The notes under the pieces are model-generated. The model had not been told where the DNA came from. It ran no database searches and saw only the letters and a program-made list of their open reading frames with translations. A DNA stretch of 64,000 nt from Gordonia sihwensis NBRC 108236 (GTDB lineage Bacteria; Actinomycetota; Actinomycetes; Mycobacteriales; Mycobacteriaceae), in NCBI RefSeq assembly GCF_000333035.1, contig NZ_BANU01000020.1, positions 1 to 64,000 of the forward strand, written 5' to 3'. The position numbers and the translations under genes are program-made. Shown here one piece after another: positions 8,426 through 16,307 of the stretch (positions are counted from its first letter, which is position 1; each line of letters opens with the position of its first letter).

Positions 8426-9292
8426 TCAGTGGCCGTTTTCGGGGGAGTCGGAGTCGCGGGCGGCGTTCTCTCCGCGGTCCAGCCTCGCCAGGGCGGCCAT
8501 TTCCTCGGCAGTCAGGGAGAAATCGAACACCGAGATGTTCTCGACCAGCCATGCGGGTTTGGCGGCCTGCGGGATCGGGACGATTCCTTGCTGGACGTGC
8601 CAGCGGAGCAGAACCTGCGCCGGACTCTTTGCTGTCCGTTGCGCGATCTGCACCACGATGGGGTGGTCACGCAGTCCCGATTCGCGACCAATAGGGCTCC
8701 AGGCCTCGGTAATGATGCCCAGGTCCTGGTGCACTGCCCGCGGGGGTAGCCGTGCGAGATCGGGGCTGAGCTGGATCTGGTTCACGTCAGGAACCACGCC
8801 GGTCGCGGCAATGACCTTCTCCAAATGGTCCGGCTTGAAATTGGAGACACCGATCGCTTTGACACGGCCTTCGTCCAAGAGCTTGACGAGGCCTCTCCAT
8901 GCCTCGGTGTACTGGTCCAAGGCCGGCACGGGCCAGTGGCACATGAACATGTCCAGGTAGTCCAGGCCCAAGGCTTGGAGACTGCGGTCGTAGGCCCTCT
9001 GCACACCGTCGACGCTGTGGGACTCCTTGTTGAACTTGCTGGAGACGAACAGCTCTTCACGCGCAACGCCGGCAGTGCGGACACCGCGTCCCACCGCGTC
9101 TTCATTGCGGTACTGGAACGCGGTGTCGACGAGCCGGTAGCCGCTTTGAATGGCGTAGCGGACGGCCGTCTCGCACTCTTCCCCCACCAGTGGCCAGGTG
9201 CCCAGGCCCAGATGCGGAATGCTATGCCCGTGCCGCAGTCGGAGCCTCGGGACCGTTGCGGGGTCATCGCTCGGATGGGTTTTCGTCGTCAT
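8426..9292 (-). CDS. phtB: Aldo/keto reductase, probable cis-dihydrodiol dehydrogenase
   Basis: The 288-residue protein has the intact aldo/keto reductase tetrad Asp56, Tyr61, Lys86 and His119 (DTAFQYRNE, SSKF, CHWP) and the VSNF and IPQAAK cofactor motifs. GAGAGG lies 6 bp before ATG 9292. A dehydrogenase is needed to rearomatise the dihydrodiol made by the dioxygenase, and this is the only dehydrogenase candidate in the operon. I recall aldo/keto reductase-type genes in this role in actinobacterial phthalate clusters but cannot verify it here. There is a 138-bp gap to the alpha gene without a recognisable terminator. Confidence 0.82.
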   Translation of the reverse strand: MTTKTHPSDDPATVPRLRLRHGHSIPHLGLGTWPLVGEECETAVRYAIQSGYRLVDTAFQYRNEDAVGRGVRTAGVAREELFVSSKFNKESHSVDGVQRAYDRSLQALGLDYLDMFMCHWPVPALDQYTEAWRGLVKLLDEGRVKAIGVSNFKPDHLEKVIAATGVVPDVNQIQLSPDLARLPPRAVHQDLGIITEAWSPIGRESGLRDHPIVVQIAQRTAKSPAQVLLRWHVQQGIVPIPQAAKPAWLVENISVFDFSLTAEEMAALARLDRGENAARDSDSPENGH

Positions 9293-9367
9293 GGACAGCC
9301 TCTCGTCGAAACGTCTTGCTTTCTTGTCACCGGAGGCAAATAGCGCGAGCCTCGGGGTCTGTGTCGG

Positions 9368-10318
9368 TCAGTCGACATCTTTGTTGGATCTCCAGGTGGT
9401 TGCAGCTGGGGTGATGATGAGCAGGCCCGCGGCCAGCAGGGCCGCGGTCACCGGAACGAGGGTGACCAGCCCGGCCATGCCCAGCGGTGAGAGGAAGAGC
9501 GCCGTGGCGCGGAAAGTGCCCGTCAATGCGAGGGCGTCTCCGCGTTCTTCTGGGTGCACCTTCTCCGCTGCGATGGCCGGACCGACGGTCTGCAGGACCC
9601 CGGCACCGATGCCGGAGATGGCCAGGGCAATGGCCACCGGGGCGGTCAGACCGGCGAACGGTCCCACTGCGGCCAGTCCCAGCCCTGTAGCTATCATCCC
9701 GATGACCAGAGACGCCCTGACGCCCCGGCGCCGGACCCACCCGCTGGCGGTACTACCGACGAGAACGGTGGCGTTGGCGATGGAGAGCAGGATACCGATG
9801 ACTGCAGCCGGTTGGCCTGCCAGGGACAGGGCCAAAGGGACGTAGGAGTTTAGAAGGCTTTTCCAAACCCCTGCGCCCGTGTTCATCCAGCAGGCAGCGT
9901 TGACACCGGGTCGTCGCCACAGACGGACATCCCTGCCAGTGGGTGAAGAAGGCCTGGCCGCGAACGGGGGAAACCTGATCAACAAGGCCGCGGGGACGAC
10001 GGCGACGGAACCTGCGACGATCCCCATCATGAGTGGCAGTTGCACCGAGGCCTCCCAGAGGTATCCGGCCACCGTGGGGCCGAGAAGCGCACCGATCCCC
10101 GCCGCCAGATTGACGTCCCGGAGGCCACTGACCGGTGCGGCGGATGTACGAACGGCGTGGGTCTGGCTGCTGGTCCAGAAGAACGCCCGGGCTATTCCCT
10201 GGACCAACTGGGACGCGACAAAAAACACGACCGCGGGAGAAATCGCGAGCAGTGCGCACGAGATCGCGATCATCAGCCCGGATCCAGCTTCCTCTTCGAA
10301 GTTGTTTGTATCAGACAT
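9368..10318 (-). pseudogene. MFS transporter lacking its first two helices
   Basis: The frame encodes 316 residues, whereas family members have about 390 to 420. It opens with a hydrophilic leader MSDTNNFEEEAGSG and then at once a helix corresponding to about helix 3, so roughly 70 to 90 N-terminal residues are missing. The bases before ATG 10318 do not encode a membrane helix in this frame and run directly into the esterase gene 38 bp away. Ten helices remain. It lies between the hydrolase and dihydrodiol dehydrogenase genes and was probably an aromatic-acid carrier (inference). It could still be expressed, but a functional 10-helix MFS protein would be unusual. Confidence 0.65.
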
Positions 10319-10356
10319 CTGGTCTTTCGAGCACGAAAGACCGACGAAGGGTTCTG

Positions 10357-11250
10357 CTAAAGCGAGATGAACGCACCAACCGCGGCGTTGAACTTTTCGC
10401 GCTGGTCACTGAACACGTGATGACCAGCGTTGTTGATGAGATAGAGCGAGCTATCCAGGGTGTTGGCAGCGATCAGATCGAAGAGCCCCTTACCCATCGA
10501 CACCGGCGCCGATCGATCATTGACTCCCCACACAACCAGCGTCGGCACCGGGATTCCTGCGTCGGCAAGCCGTTCCTGAACCCAGCGCCTGCCCTCGCTG
10601 AGGCTAGGCAACCAGTGCTCCTCCGCATTGCGTGCATATCCGGCGACAGCGTCGCGCTGCTTTTCGCTCTCGAGCCACTTTGTGGCGATCCCGATGTAGT
10701 CCTCGGGCAGATCTCCCTCATTAACCGCCTGGGCAGCATGATAGTGACGGATCAACTCGGCCGAACCTCCGGGGGCAGTCCTTTCGACTCGCTCGTAGAA
10801 GTCCATGTCGGTTCCGACGGGCGGCGCCGGTGCCGCAGTCGCACTGCTGATGATGACCAGCTTCTTTACCATCTCAGGGTACTTCAACGCGAGAAGGACC
10901 GCCGTCATGCCGCCGCGCGAGTGACCCACCAGGGTCAGGTTCTTGAGCCCCAACTGAGTTGCAAAGTTCGCAACGTGTTCGGCGACCGCGTCGACAGTCC
11001 AGTCTTCGTCATTCAGCGGGAGACCAGTCTCGCCCTGACCGAGTTTGTCGACCGCGAGGACACGGCCGTACTCGCCGAAATCCTCTAGAACGTTGCCCCA
11101 GGATTCGATTCCGGCCGGTATGAAGAACCCGAAATGCCCCCCATGGATGAGGAGGATCGGATCCTTGTCCTGGCCGTCGTCGAAATAACGCGTCTGAACC
11201 CCTTTCACATCGACGAAATGGAACTTCTGGGTGATTGAAGAGCTTGGCAC
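10357..11250 (-). CDS. Alpha/beta hydrolase, probable monoalkyl phthalate esterase
   Basis: The 297-residue enzyme has an oxyanion-hole motif LLIHGG, nucleophile Ser111 in GHSRGG, an acid in GVNDRSAP and His in NNAGHHVF. GTG 11250 was chosen because AAAGG lies 8 bp upstream; ATG 11292 would add 14 residues. Esterases of this fold that cleave phthalate monoesters occur next to phthalate genes in Gordonia and Rhodococcus (established). The function here is inferred from context, and the enzyme could instead be a meta-cleavage hydrolase. It is the first gene of the operon. The upstream frame stays open by chance into transposase DNA and is not part of the protein. Confidence 0.75.
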   Translation of the reverse strand: MPSSSITQKFHFVDVKGVQTRYFDDGQDKDPILLIHGGHFGFFIPAGIESWGNVLEDFGEYGRVLAVDKLGQGETGLPLNDEDWTVDAVAEHVANFATQLGLKNLTLVGHSRGGMTAVLLALKYPEMVKKLVIISSATAAPAPPVGTDMDFYERVERTAPGGSAELIRHYHAAQAVNEGDLPEDYIGIATKWLESEKQRDAVAGYARNAEEHWLPSLSEGRRWVQERLADAGIPVPTLVVWGVNDRSAPVSMGKGLFDLIAANTLDSSLYLINNAGHHVFSDQREKFNAAVGAFISL

Positions 11251-11392
11251 GGATAACGCCTTTCTGTGCACGATAACGATTGAACAATTCATCGCAGTTC
11301 GACCCCTACCGACGTGGTAGTTCTGGCCAGTAGAAATCTCTTCTGCGTGTGCCTGAAAGCTACGCGCCTCCGCATCGACTGTCAATAGAAAG
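11251..11392 (-). promoter_or_regulatory. Probable promoter region of the phthalate-type operon
   Basis: This 142-bp stretch separates the esterase start from the end of the ISL3 remnant and must contain the operon promoter unless transcription comes out of the insertion-sequence DNA. It is visibly more A/T-rich than its flanks. I see no convincing palindrome for the IclR protein. Confidence 0.4.
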
Positions 11393-12107
11393 GGCCCTTC
11401 CGGATTCAGAGTGCATTGATCCGATCCTGAAGCTGTCCGGAGTGGATCAGTGACCGCAAGATGTAGTGCTTGAGGTTGCGGAAGCCCAGGGCGATTCCGC
11501 GGAGGTGTTCGAGCCTGCCGTTGATGGCCTCGACGGGGCCGTTGGAGGCACCCACGTCGAAGTAGGCGAGGATCTCGCGGTGCCGCTTCCATAGCGACCG
11601 GCCGAGCTGGGCGAGCTCGGGCAGCTCGGTGGGCACCCCGGTCCGGATCGAGCGCAGGAGCTTGTACATCGCGATCTTGCCCTCCCGCTTGCCCGAGGCC
11701 TCGTAGGCGGCGATGAGTCGCTGGTAGACGCCGTAGGTGACCTCCACCGCCGCGTGCGCATCGTTGGCGGTGAACGCCTTGAACAAGCGCACTTTCTGTT
11801 TGTCGGTCAGCAGCCCTGCCCGGGTGTTGAGCGTCCTGCGGATGCCGTACAGCGGATCGCCGGTGCGGCCCCGGTGCCCGGTGGTGGCCTGCTGGATGCG
11901 TTGGCGGCACACGGTGAGCTTGTCGGCGGCAAGATGCACGACGTGGAACGGGTCCATCACCGTGCGTGCTGCGGGCACGGCCTTGGCTGCGGCGGAGTGG
12001 TAGCCGGCGAACCCGTCCATCGTGACCACCTTGACTCGGTCTCGAAATGCCTGGTCGCGGGCGTTGAGCCACTCGGTGAGGACCTTCGCCGAACGGCCCG
12101 GGACCAT
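11393..12107 (-). pseudogene. ISL3-family transposase, C-terminal half with one IS end
   Basis: The frame encodes about 233 residues matching the C-terminal catalytic half of ISL3 transposases: SAKVLTEWL, VVTMDGFAGY (Asp), DPFHVVHLAADK, LTDKQKVRLFKAF and NGPVEAINGRLEHLRG (Glu). The N-terminal zinc-finger and first catalytic part are absent. A typical ISL3 terminal sequence GGCCCTTCCGGATTCA begins at 11393, just after the stop, so this end is intact and the other is lost. The break at about 12107 joins directly to IS481 DNA. Confidence 0.85.
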
Positions 12108-12613
12108 CCTTTGGCGCGGCCGAGGAACTTGTGCCCGCCGCCGTCGGGGATGCGTCCGAGCTTCTTGATGTCCACGTGCACCAGATCGCCCGGTGCGGCG
12201 TGCTCATAGCGCTGCGGGCGTCGCTTGGTGGCGCGCACCGGGGCGCCGGTGGCCGGGTCGGTGAACGCCAGGCGCACGCACCCGAAGCGGGACAGGATCT
12301 TGTGCACCGTCGAGGGGTGCATTCCCAGGTGGTAAGCGATTCGGGCTGGCCCCCACCGGCGCGATACGCGCAGGCCGATCACCCGGCGCTCCCGACGACG
12401 CGGGGTGCGGTGGGGGCAGGTGTGCGGCCGGCTGGAGCGGTCAACCATGCCGGCCTTGCCCTGCTCGCGATACCGGCTGGCCCAGCGTCGGGCCGTGGTG
12501 ACCGAGACACCGAACCGTTCCGCAGCTCGGGCCGGGGGCCAGCCGTCTTCGACGACACACCGGGCCAGGCGCAGTCTTCCCGTGGGCGTCAAGGTCGCGT
12601 TAGCGTGGGACAC
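12108..12613 (-). pseudogene. IS481-family transposase, N-terminal part
   Basis: From GTG 12613 the frame encodes about 170 residues: a helix-turn-helix domain (RAAERFGVSVTTARRWASRY), an HTH_32-like second part (WGPARIAYHLGMHPSTVHKIL) and the first integrase-fold acidic strand (LVHVDIKKLGRI). It runs to GGHKFLGRAKGW, where the match ends and ISL3 DNA begins. The catalytic second Asp and Glu are lost. The fusion point lies within an overlap of about 7 bases, consistent with a deletion between two adjacent elements. Confidence 0.85.
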
Positions 12614-12673
12614 GAAGACCTCCGTTGTGGGTGTGGTTGCTTGGTCGCTTTCACACCTCACACGGAGGTCTTC
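12614..12673. repeat. 12-bp perfect inverted repeat at the outer end of the IS481 remnant
   Basis: GAAGACCTCCGT at 12614-12625 is repeated inverted as ACGGAGGTCTTC at 12662-12673, with a 36-bp spacer. It lies directly upstream of the IS481 transposase start. It may be the terminal region of the element with a sub-terminal transposase site, or a hairpin in its leader. No target duplication is recognisable. Confidence 0.6.
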
Positions 12674-13096
12674 CTCATTTCATCTCGCCATGCCGACCGG
12701 AGACACAACCTCCGTGGTCAGTACATCTAGCCGACTGGGCCAGTGCCCGAGGTGCGGCAGGAAGGCAGGCCGGTATCCTCTTGGGCGTCAACGATATGCC
12801 CGCCGCGGCGACCAAATGCTGTACGCGTGGCAGCCCGGGATGCTGGCATCGAGCCCCGGATCGCGAGTCGCCCGGTCTGACAACGTGGTCGTTGACCCGC
12901 TCAGCGATCGGCCATTGCGGCTGCCACCCCTCCAACCGAGAGCGCGAGCGGAGAGAACCTGCTGAACGGCGCAGCCGGCCGCTAACGTCGGTGGTAGCAC
13001 GTTCACGAACCGGGGCACAGGGCGTACCGGCCACCGCCGCCCGACGGGGTTCGTTCTCGACCGCGGTTGCCACCGCGTCCGGCGAAACTCCGTCGG
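12674..13096. other. 423-bp stretch without a recognised gene
   Basis: The segment between the IS481 end and the ferredoxin stop has one open frame on the minus strand (start at 13100, overlapping the ferredoxin end). Its product is Arg/Ser-rich, compositionally shadow-like and matches nothing I recognise. No clear terminator hairpin for the upstream operon is seen. It may be decayed DNA left by insertion-sequence activity. Confidence 0.5.
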
Positions 13097-13342
13097 TCAC
13101 CGGCCGCGCCGCGGCAGCGATGGTTCGTCCACCAGGGGGTCGGAGACGGTGATGGCCCGCATCGGGCAGCTCGCGGCGGCCTCGAGCGCTAAGGCGCGGG
13201 TGCGGGGGCCACCGTCAACAGGCTCCAGAACGACGGCGACGCTTCGCTCGTCATCGAGGTCGAAGAGCTCGGGCGCGGTCACAACGCACGAGGCGAAGCC
13301 CTCACACCGCTCGAGGTCCACCGTAATGTTCATCATGTTCAT
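13097..13342 (-). CDS. Small [3Fe-4S]-type ferredoxin of the second aromatic operon
   Basis: The 81-residue protein has Cys13, Cys19 and Cys59 (CEGFASC ... ASCP), the same arrangement as the ferredoxin at 5662-5859, plus a short C-terminal extension ending in RRGR. ATG 13342 overlaps the stop of the LigA-like gene by 4 bp. It would feed electrons to the dioxygenase encoded at 15804-17635. No reductase gene accompanies it, and this is the last gene of the operon. Confidence 0.92.
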   Translation of the reverse strand: MNMMNITVDLERCEGFASCVVTAPELFDLDDERSVAVVLEPVDGGPRTRALALEAAASCPMRAITVSDPLVDEPSLPRRGR

Positions 13343-13611
13343 CGTCCCTCCGTGGTTAAGTCATGGGCAGTCTGTTCGGCGGCGAAGCGCCGCATCGGAT
13401 CGATCCTGAGCGCGCCGGCCAGCTGCATGATCAGCAGTGGGTGGGCGCCCCTTTGCTGGAGGGTGACCAGGTCGCCCTCCAGGACGGCCGCAAGATCGGC
13501 CAGCCGTACGCCTGCGAGGTCGGCCGCGAGCTGGCCCGACTCTTCCGCAATAGAACGAAACTCCGGATCCCGGACGACCCGGCGGATGACCTGGTCCAGG
13601 GGTAAGTTCAC
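13339..13611 (-). CDS. LigA-like small subunit of extradiol dioxygenase
   Basis: The 90-residue helical protein resembles the LigA/CarBa family: DPEFRSIAEESGQLAADL followed by LAAVLEGDLVTLQQRGAHPLL, the last matching the family GD...L...G.HP.L pattern. It starts inside the LigB gene stop (ATGA overlap), as expected for two subunits of one enzyme. In this family the small subunit shapes the active-site entrance of the LigB-type catalytic subunit (established). Assignment rests on pattern and context. Confidence 0.75.
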   Translation of the reverse strand: MNLPLDQVIRRVVRDPEFRSIAEESGQLAADLAGVRLADLAAVLEGDLVTLQQRGAHPLLIMQLAGALRIDPMRRFAAEQTAHDLTTEGR

Positions 13612-14480
13612 GGTTCCTCCTCGGGGGCCAACCGAGCCAGCGCGATCCCGGTCGCCCAGTCCGGGACGGACTCGTATGCCAGGACGACCCCTCTCGGCCC
13701 ACGGGCCGTCCGCTCAGGCTCCGACACTCCCCAGCCCTCCTGACGGGACGCGGCGGCCATCGCGGTGACCCAGTTGCAGATCTCCGGGGCACCATTGCCG
13801 GCCTCAGCGAGGACGTCGGCGGTCTTCATGGCGAGGATCGCGCCGAGGTCCCCTGCGCGCACGTGCTGCAGGAATCGCTCGTCGAAGGCGGAGTTGATCT
13901 GGCCCATCTCCGGCGTGCCGACCCAGTGGGAGAGCCCGCCGGTCCCGAGCACGACCACTGTTTCGGCTGCGGGCCGCCGCGTAATGACGTCGCGCAGCAG
14001 TTCCCCCAGTTGGGCGCTGCGCCACAGGGGTGGCAGAGGCTCGGTGTTGGCGTTCTGGAACACCGGGACCACCGGGATGTCCATCTCTGGTCGGATCAGG
14101 GTCAATGGTGCCATGAACGCATGGTCGATCTTCGGGTTGGCGGAGAACGCGAGGTCGAATCCGGCGGCCACCCCTTCGGAGAGCAGCTGGGCAGCGAAGG
14201 CGCCAGCAAGTGGGACCTCGGCGCTGGCCACTCCTCCATCGCCCCAACCGGTGGCTATCTCTCCGATTCCGACGCATATCTGCGGAAAGCTGTCGTAGCT
14301 GAAGGATGCTAGGTGCTCGCTGCTGACGACGACGAGCACGTCAGGGGACAGCCGGTCAATTTCCGCACGCACCTGAGCGAAGGCCTGATGGACTGCGGCG
14401 TGCACGTCGTTGTCCGGTTGGAGCTTTCGGATCATCATCGCCGTGTGGGACGTCGCGTACGCACCTACCAGCCTGCCCAT
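13608..14480 (-). CDS. LigB-type (class III) extradiol ring-cleavage dioxygenase, catalytic subunit
   Basis: The 290-residue protein has the LigB-superfamily layout: an early metal-ligand His in YATSHTAMM, VVVVSSEHLASF, the DHAF motif (KIDHAFMAPL) and GTGGLSHWVG near residue 200. It would cleave a catechol-type ring next to the hydroxyls using Fe(II). ATG 14480 overlaps the last base of the hydrolase stop (TGATG). The arrangement with a 90-residue partner and a C-C hydrolase resembles the carbazole CarBa-CarBb-CarC set, but the order and accompanying alpha/beta oxygenase differ. Confidence 0.85.
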   Translation of the reverse strand: MGRLVGAYATSHTAMMIRKLQPDNDVHAAVHQAFAQVRAEIDRLSPDVLVVVSSEHLASFSYDSFPQICVGIGEIATGWGDGGVASAEVPLAGAFAAQLLSEGVAAGFDLAFSANPKIDHAFMAPLTLIRPEMDIPVVPVFQNANTEPLPPLWRSAQLGELLRDVITRRPAAETVVVLGTGGLSHWVGTPEMGQINSAFDERFLQHVRAGDLGAILAMKTADVLAEAGNGAPEICNWVTAMAAASRQEGWGVSEPERTARGPRGVVLAYESVPDWATGIALARLAPEEEP

Positions 14481-15466
14481 CAGCGGGCCGCCCGTTGCCG
14501 GTTGGTGGCCGGATCCGTGGGGCCGCCGTCGCCGTCGCCGTCGGTGCGCCCACCTCGGCGCCCCGCGGTGACCGAACGCACGAAACCGCCGACGACAGCG
14601 TGGAATTCCGCCGGCTTCTCGAACTGCGGCCAGTGACCGGCGTCCTCCATCAGACGGAACGTTGCATCGGGAATGATCCGGCTGGCCGCCTCCCCCACCG
14701 TCCACGGCATGGTCGGGTTCTGCCGGGTCCACAGCACGAGCGTCGGGCAGTTGATCGTCGCGAGCCGCTCGGCGGTCAGCAGTTCCTCCGGCCGGGGCCG
14801 GGAGGTGAATGCGGCGACCATGTCACCGGCGGTGGCGGCGAAGTCCGGGCTGGCGTAGATCCGGTACCGGGTCTCCACCAGTTCGTCGGTGACCACGGAC
14901 GGGTCATGGACCAGCCATTCCAGCCGAGTCCGGACCTTCTCCCGGGTCGGGGTGTCCAGAGCCTTGGTGGTAGCCTCCGCGACCTGCCGGCCGACGTTCT
15001 CGGTCAGCGTGGCACCGTCGGCGTCCACCTGCAGCCCCGCCCCGGTGACGCTGACGAGCGAGGCGACCCGCTCGGGGTGGTGGACGGCGAGAAACGCCGC
15101 GACCCAGCCACCGAGAGACTGCCCGACCAGGTGGGCTCGCGAGGCGCCGATCTCGTCGAGGAAGCCGAGCACGTGCTCGGCGAGCGCGCGGATCGAGTAC
15201 TCGATCTGCGGCTTGTCGGTGAAGCCATGACCCAGCATGTCAATGGCATGCACGCGGAAGTCCCGGCCGAGGACGGCGACGTTGCGCACCCAGGTCTCGG
15301 CGTGCCCGCTCACGCCGTGCAGCAGGACTACCGGCTCACCGGCGCCTGCCTCGATGCTGCGGGTGCGGTAAGAGCTCGCCTGGCGGTACCGGACCTCGGT
15401 TCCCAGCAGGTCCACCCAGAACGAGTTCCCCTGGGGCTGGGCCATTCCCCCTTCAGTGCTCGTCAC
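14480..15466 (-). CDS. Alpha/beta hydrolase, probable meta-cleavage product (C-C) hydrolase
   Basis: The 328-residue product starts at GTG 15466, with AGGAG 7 bp upstream. It has HGVSGHAETW as the oxyanion region, Ser117 in GQSLGG, and His278 in EDAGHWPQF. At the usual catalytic acid (W-G-x-x-D-x-x-x-P) it reads WTRQNPTMP, so Asn250 stands where Asp is expected. The last 30 residues are a Gly/Asp/Arg-rich tail. Located between the dioxygenase and ring-cleavage genes, it fits a hydrolase acting on the ring-fission product. The Asn may mean another residue supplies the acid. Confidence 0.8.
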   Translation of the reverse strand: MTSTEGGMAQPQGNSFWVDLLGTEVRYRQASSYRTRSIEAGAGEPVVLLHGVSGHAETWVRNVAVLGRDFRVHAIDMLGHGFTDKPQIEYSIRALAEHVLGFLDEIGASRAHLVGQSLGGWVAAFLAVHHPERVASLVSVTGAGLQVDADGATLTENVGRQVAEATTKALDTPTREKVRTRLEWLVHDPSVVTDELVETRYRIYASPDFAATAGDMVAAFTSRPRPEELLTAERLATINCPTLVLWTRQNPTMPWTVGEAASRIIPDATFRLMEDAGHWPQFEKPAEFHAVVGGFVRSVTAGRRGGRTDGDGDGGPTDPATNRQRAAR

Positions 15467-15514
15467 GTTGAAGCTCCTCTCTGTTCGGCCGTGCGGCCGG
15501 TGCGGGATGGTCGG

Positions 15515-15826
15515 TCACTCCGGTCCGAACGGCTCGGAGAGCAATGTCGTGTAGGCCCTCTCGTCGAGCCAGGTGAGGCTCTCCAGCTGCAGCGCGTCAA
15601 GGAAGACCTCGCGGCCGGTGCGCAGGCTACGGATGGCCAGGCGAAGGTCGTTGCCGTCTCGGTCGGCGCGTACCCGCACCCGGGCGAACTCGTTGCGGAC
15701 TACGAGCTCGCCGTCGGCAGAGCCGATGCGCAGCCAAGAACTCGGCTCTGGTGCGCCATCAGCCCCGACGTCCCGACTGCCGTCGAGGTCAGCCGCCTGG
15801 GCCTCAGAAGAAGATGGAGATGGCAC
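15515..15826 (-). CDS. Small conserved protein of unknown function, homologue of 5908-6213
   Basis: GTG 15826 gives 103 residues and lies inside the end of the beta-subunit gene. The C-terminal 65 residues share with the protein at 5908-6213 the ordered blocks NEF, a Gly/Arg-containing turn, SLRTGREV, LQLESLTW and PFGP. The N-terminus is unrelated and Ser/Ala/Asp-rich. No ribosome site is obvious, so coupling to the beta gene is likely. The two copies stand in the same operon position next to clearly different dioxygenases, which suggests an accessory role in oxygenase assembly, electron transfer or product handling (inference). Confidence 0.78.
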   Translation of the reverse strand: MPSPSSSEAQAADLDGSRDVGADGAPEPSSWLRIGSADGELVVRNEFARVRVRADRDGNDLRLAIRSLRTGREVFLDALQLESLTWLDERAYTTLLSEPFGPE

Positions 15827-16307
15827 GGGGCAACACCCGGTGGTCGAGGAGCACGGTCCGTTCGGCGATCTTCCAGCTCTCACCGGAGGTCACGATCCGG
15901 TCGCGACGGGAGCCGACGAAGAACTGCTCGGAGTTGGCTCGCCGGGACTGGAAGATGATGAAGTTGCACTCCGCTACCAGGTCGCCGTCCGGCCCGGGGG
16001 TGACCAGGACGTTGCTGATGAACCGGCGCGTCCGCGACCGCGGCTGCTCCGCGTGGGCAAGGCCACCGGCCAAGCGCTCCATCCGCTTGGCGAGGAAACG
16101 GGCGTCCTCCTCCATGAGCGACCACTCGCCGGGGACGTGGTCCCGGTGCTGCCGCACCTCACGGGTCTCCGTGATCGGCATCCAGTAATGGACATCCTCA
16201 GTGAACAGGTCGAGCCACTCGTCGTAGCGTTGCTCGTCGAGCATCTTGGCCTCGCTGTAGAGGAAGTCCTCGACGTCGCGGCGCAGATCGGTGAGGGAAT
16301 TGGTCAT
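15804..16307 (-). CDS. Ring-hydroxylating dioxygenase beta subunit, second operon
   Basis: The 167-residue NTF2-like subunit has a helix pair (FLYSEAKMLDEQRYDEWLDL), then YWMPI, RTRRFISNVLV and FFVGSRRDRIV, ending ISIFF. ATG 16307 overlaps the alpha stop by 4 bp. It is shorter than the beta subunit of the first operon and shows only moderate similarity, so the two oxygenases are not recent duplicates. Confidence 0.92.
   Translation of the reverse strand: MTNSLTDLRRDVEDFLYSEAKMLDEQRYDEWLDLFTEDVHYWMPITETREVRQHRDHVPGEWSLMEEDARFLAKRMERLAGGLAHAEQPRSRTRRFISNVLVTPGPDGDLVAECNFIIFQSRRANSEQFFVGSRRDRIVTSGESWKIAERTVLLDHRVLPRAISIFF

Noticed and set aside
10357-12207. A single 616-residue open frame joining hydrolase and transposase-like sequence
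   Set aside because: Only the part from 11250 down is hydrolase. The upstream part reads ISL3 DNA in a wrong frame, and a ribosome site precedes GTG 11250.
12675-13100. A 141-residue frame after the second ferredoxin
   Set aside because: There is no recognisable domain, composition is shadow-like, and no ribosome site is clear apart from overlap with the ferredoxin end.
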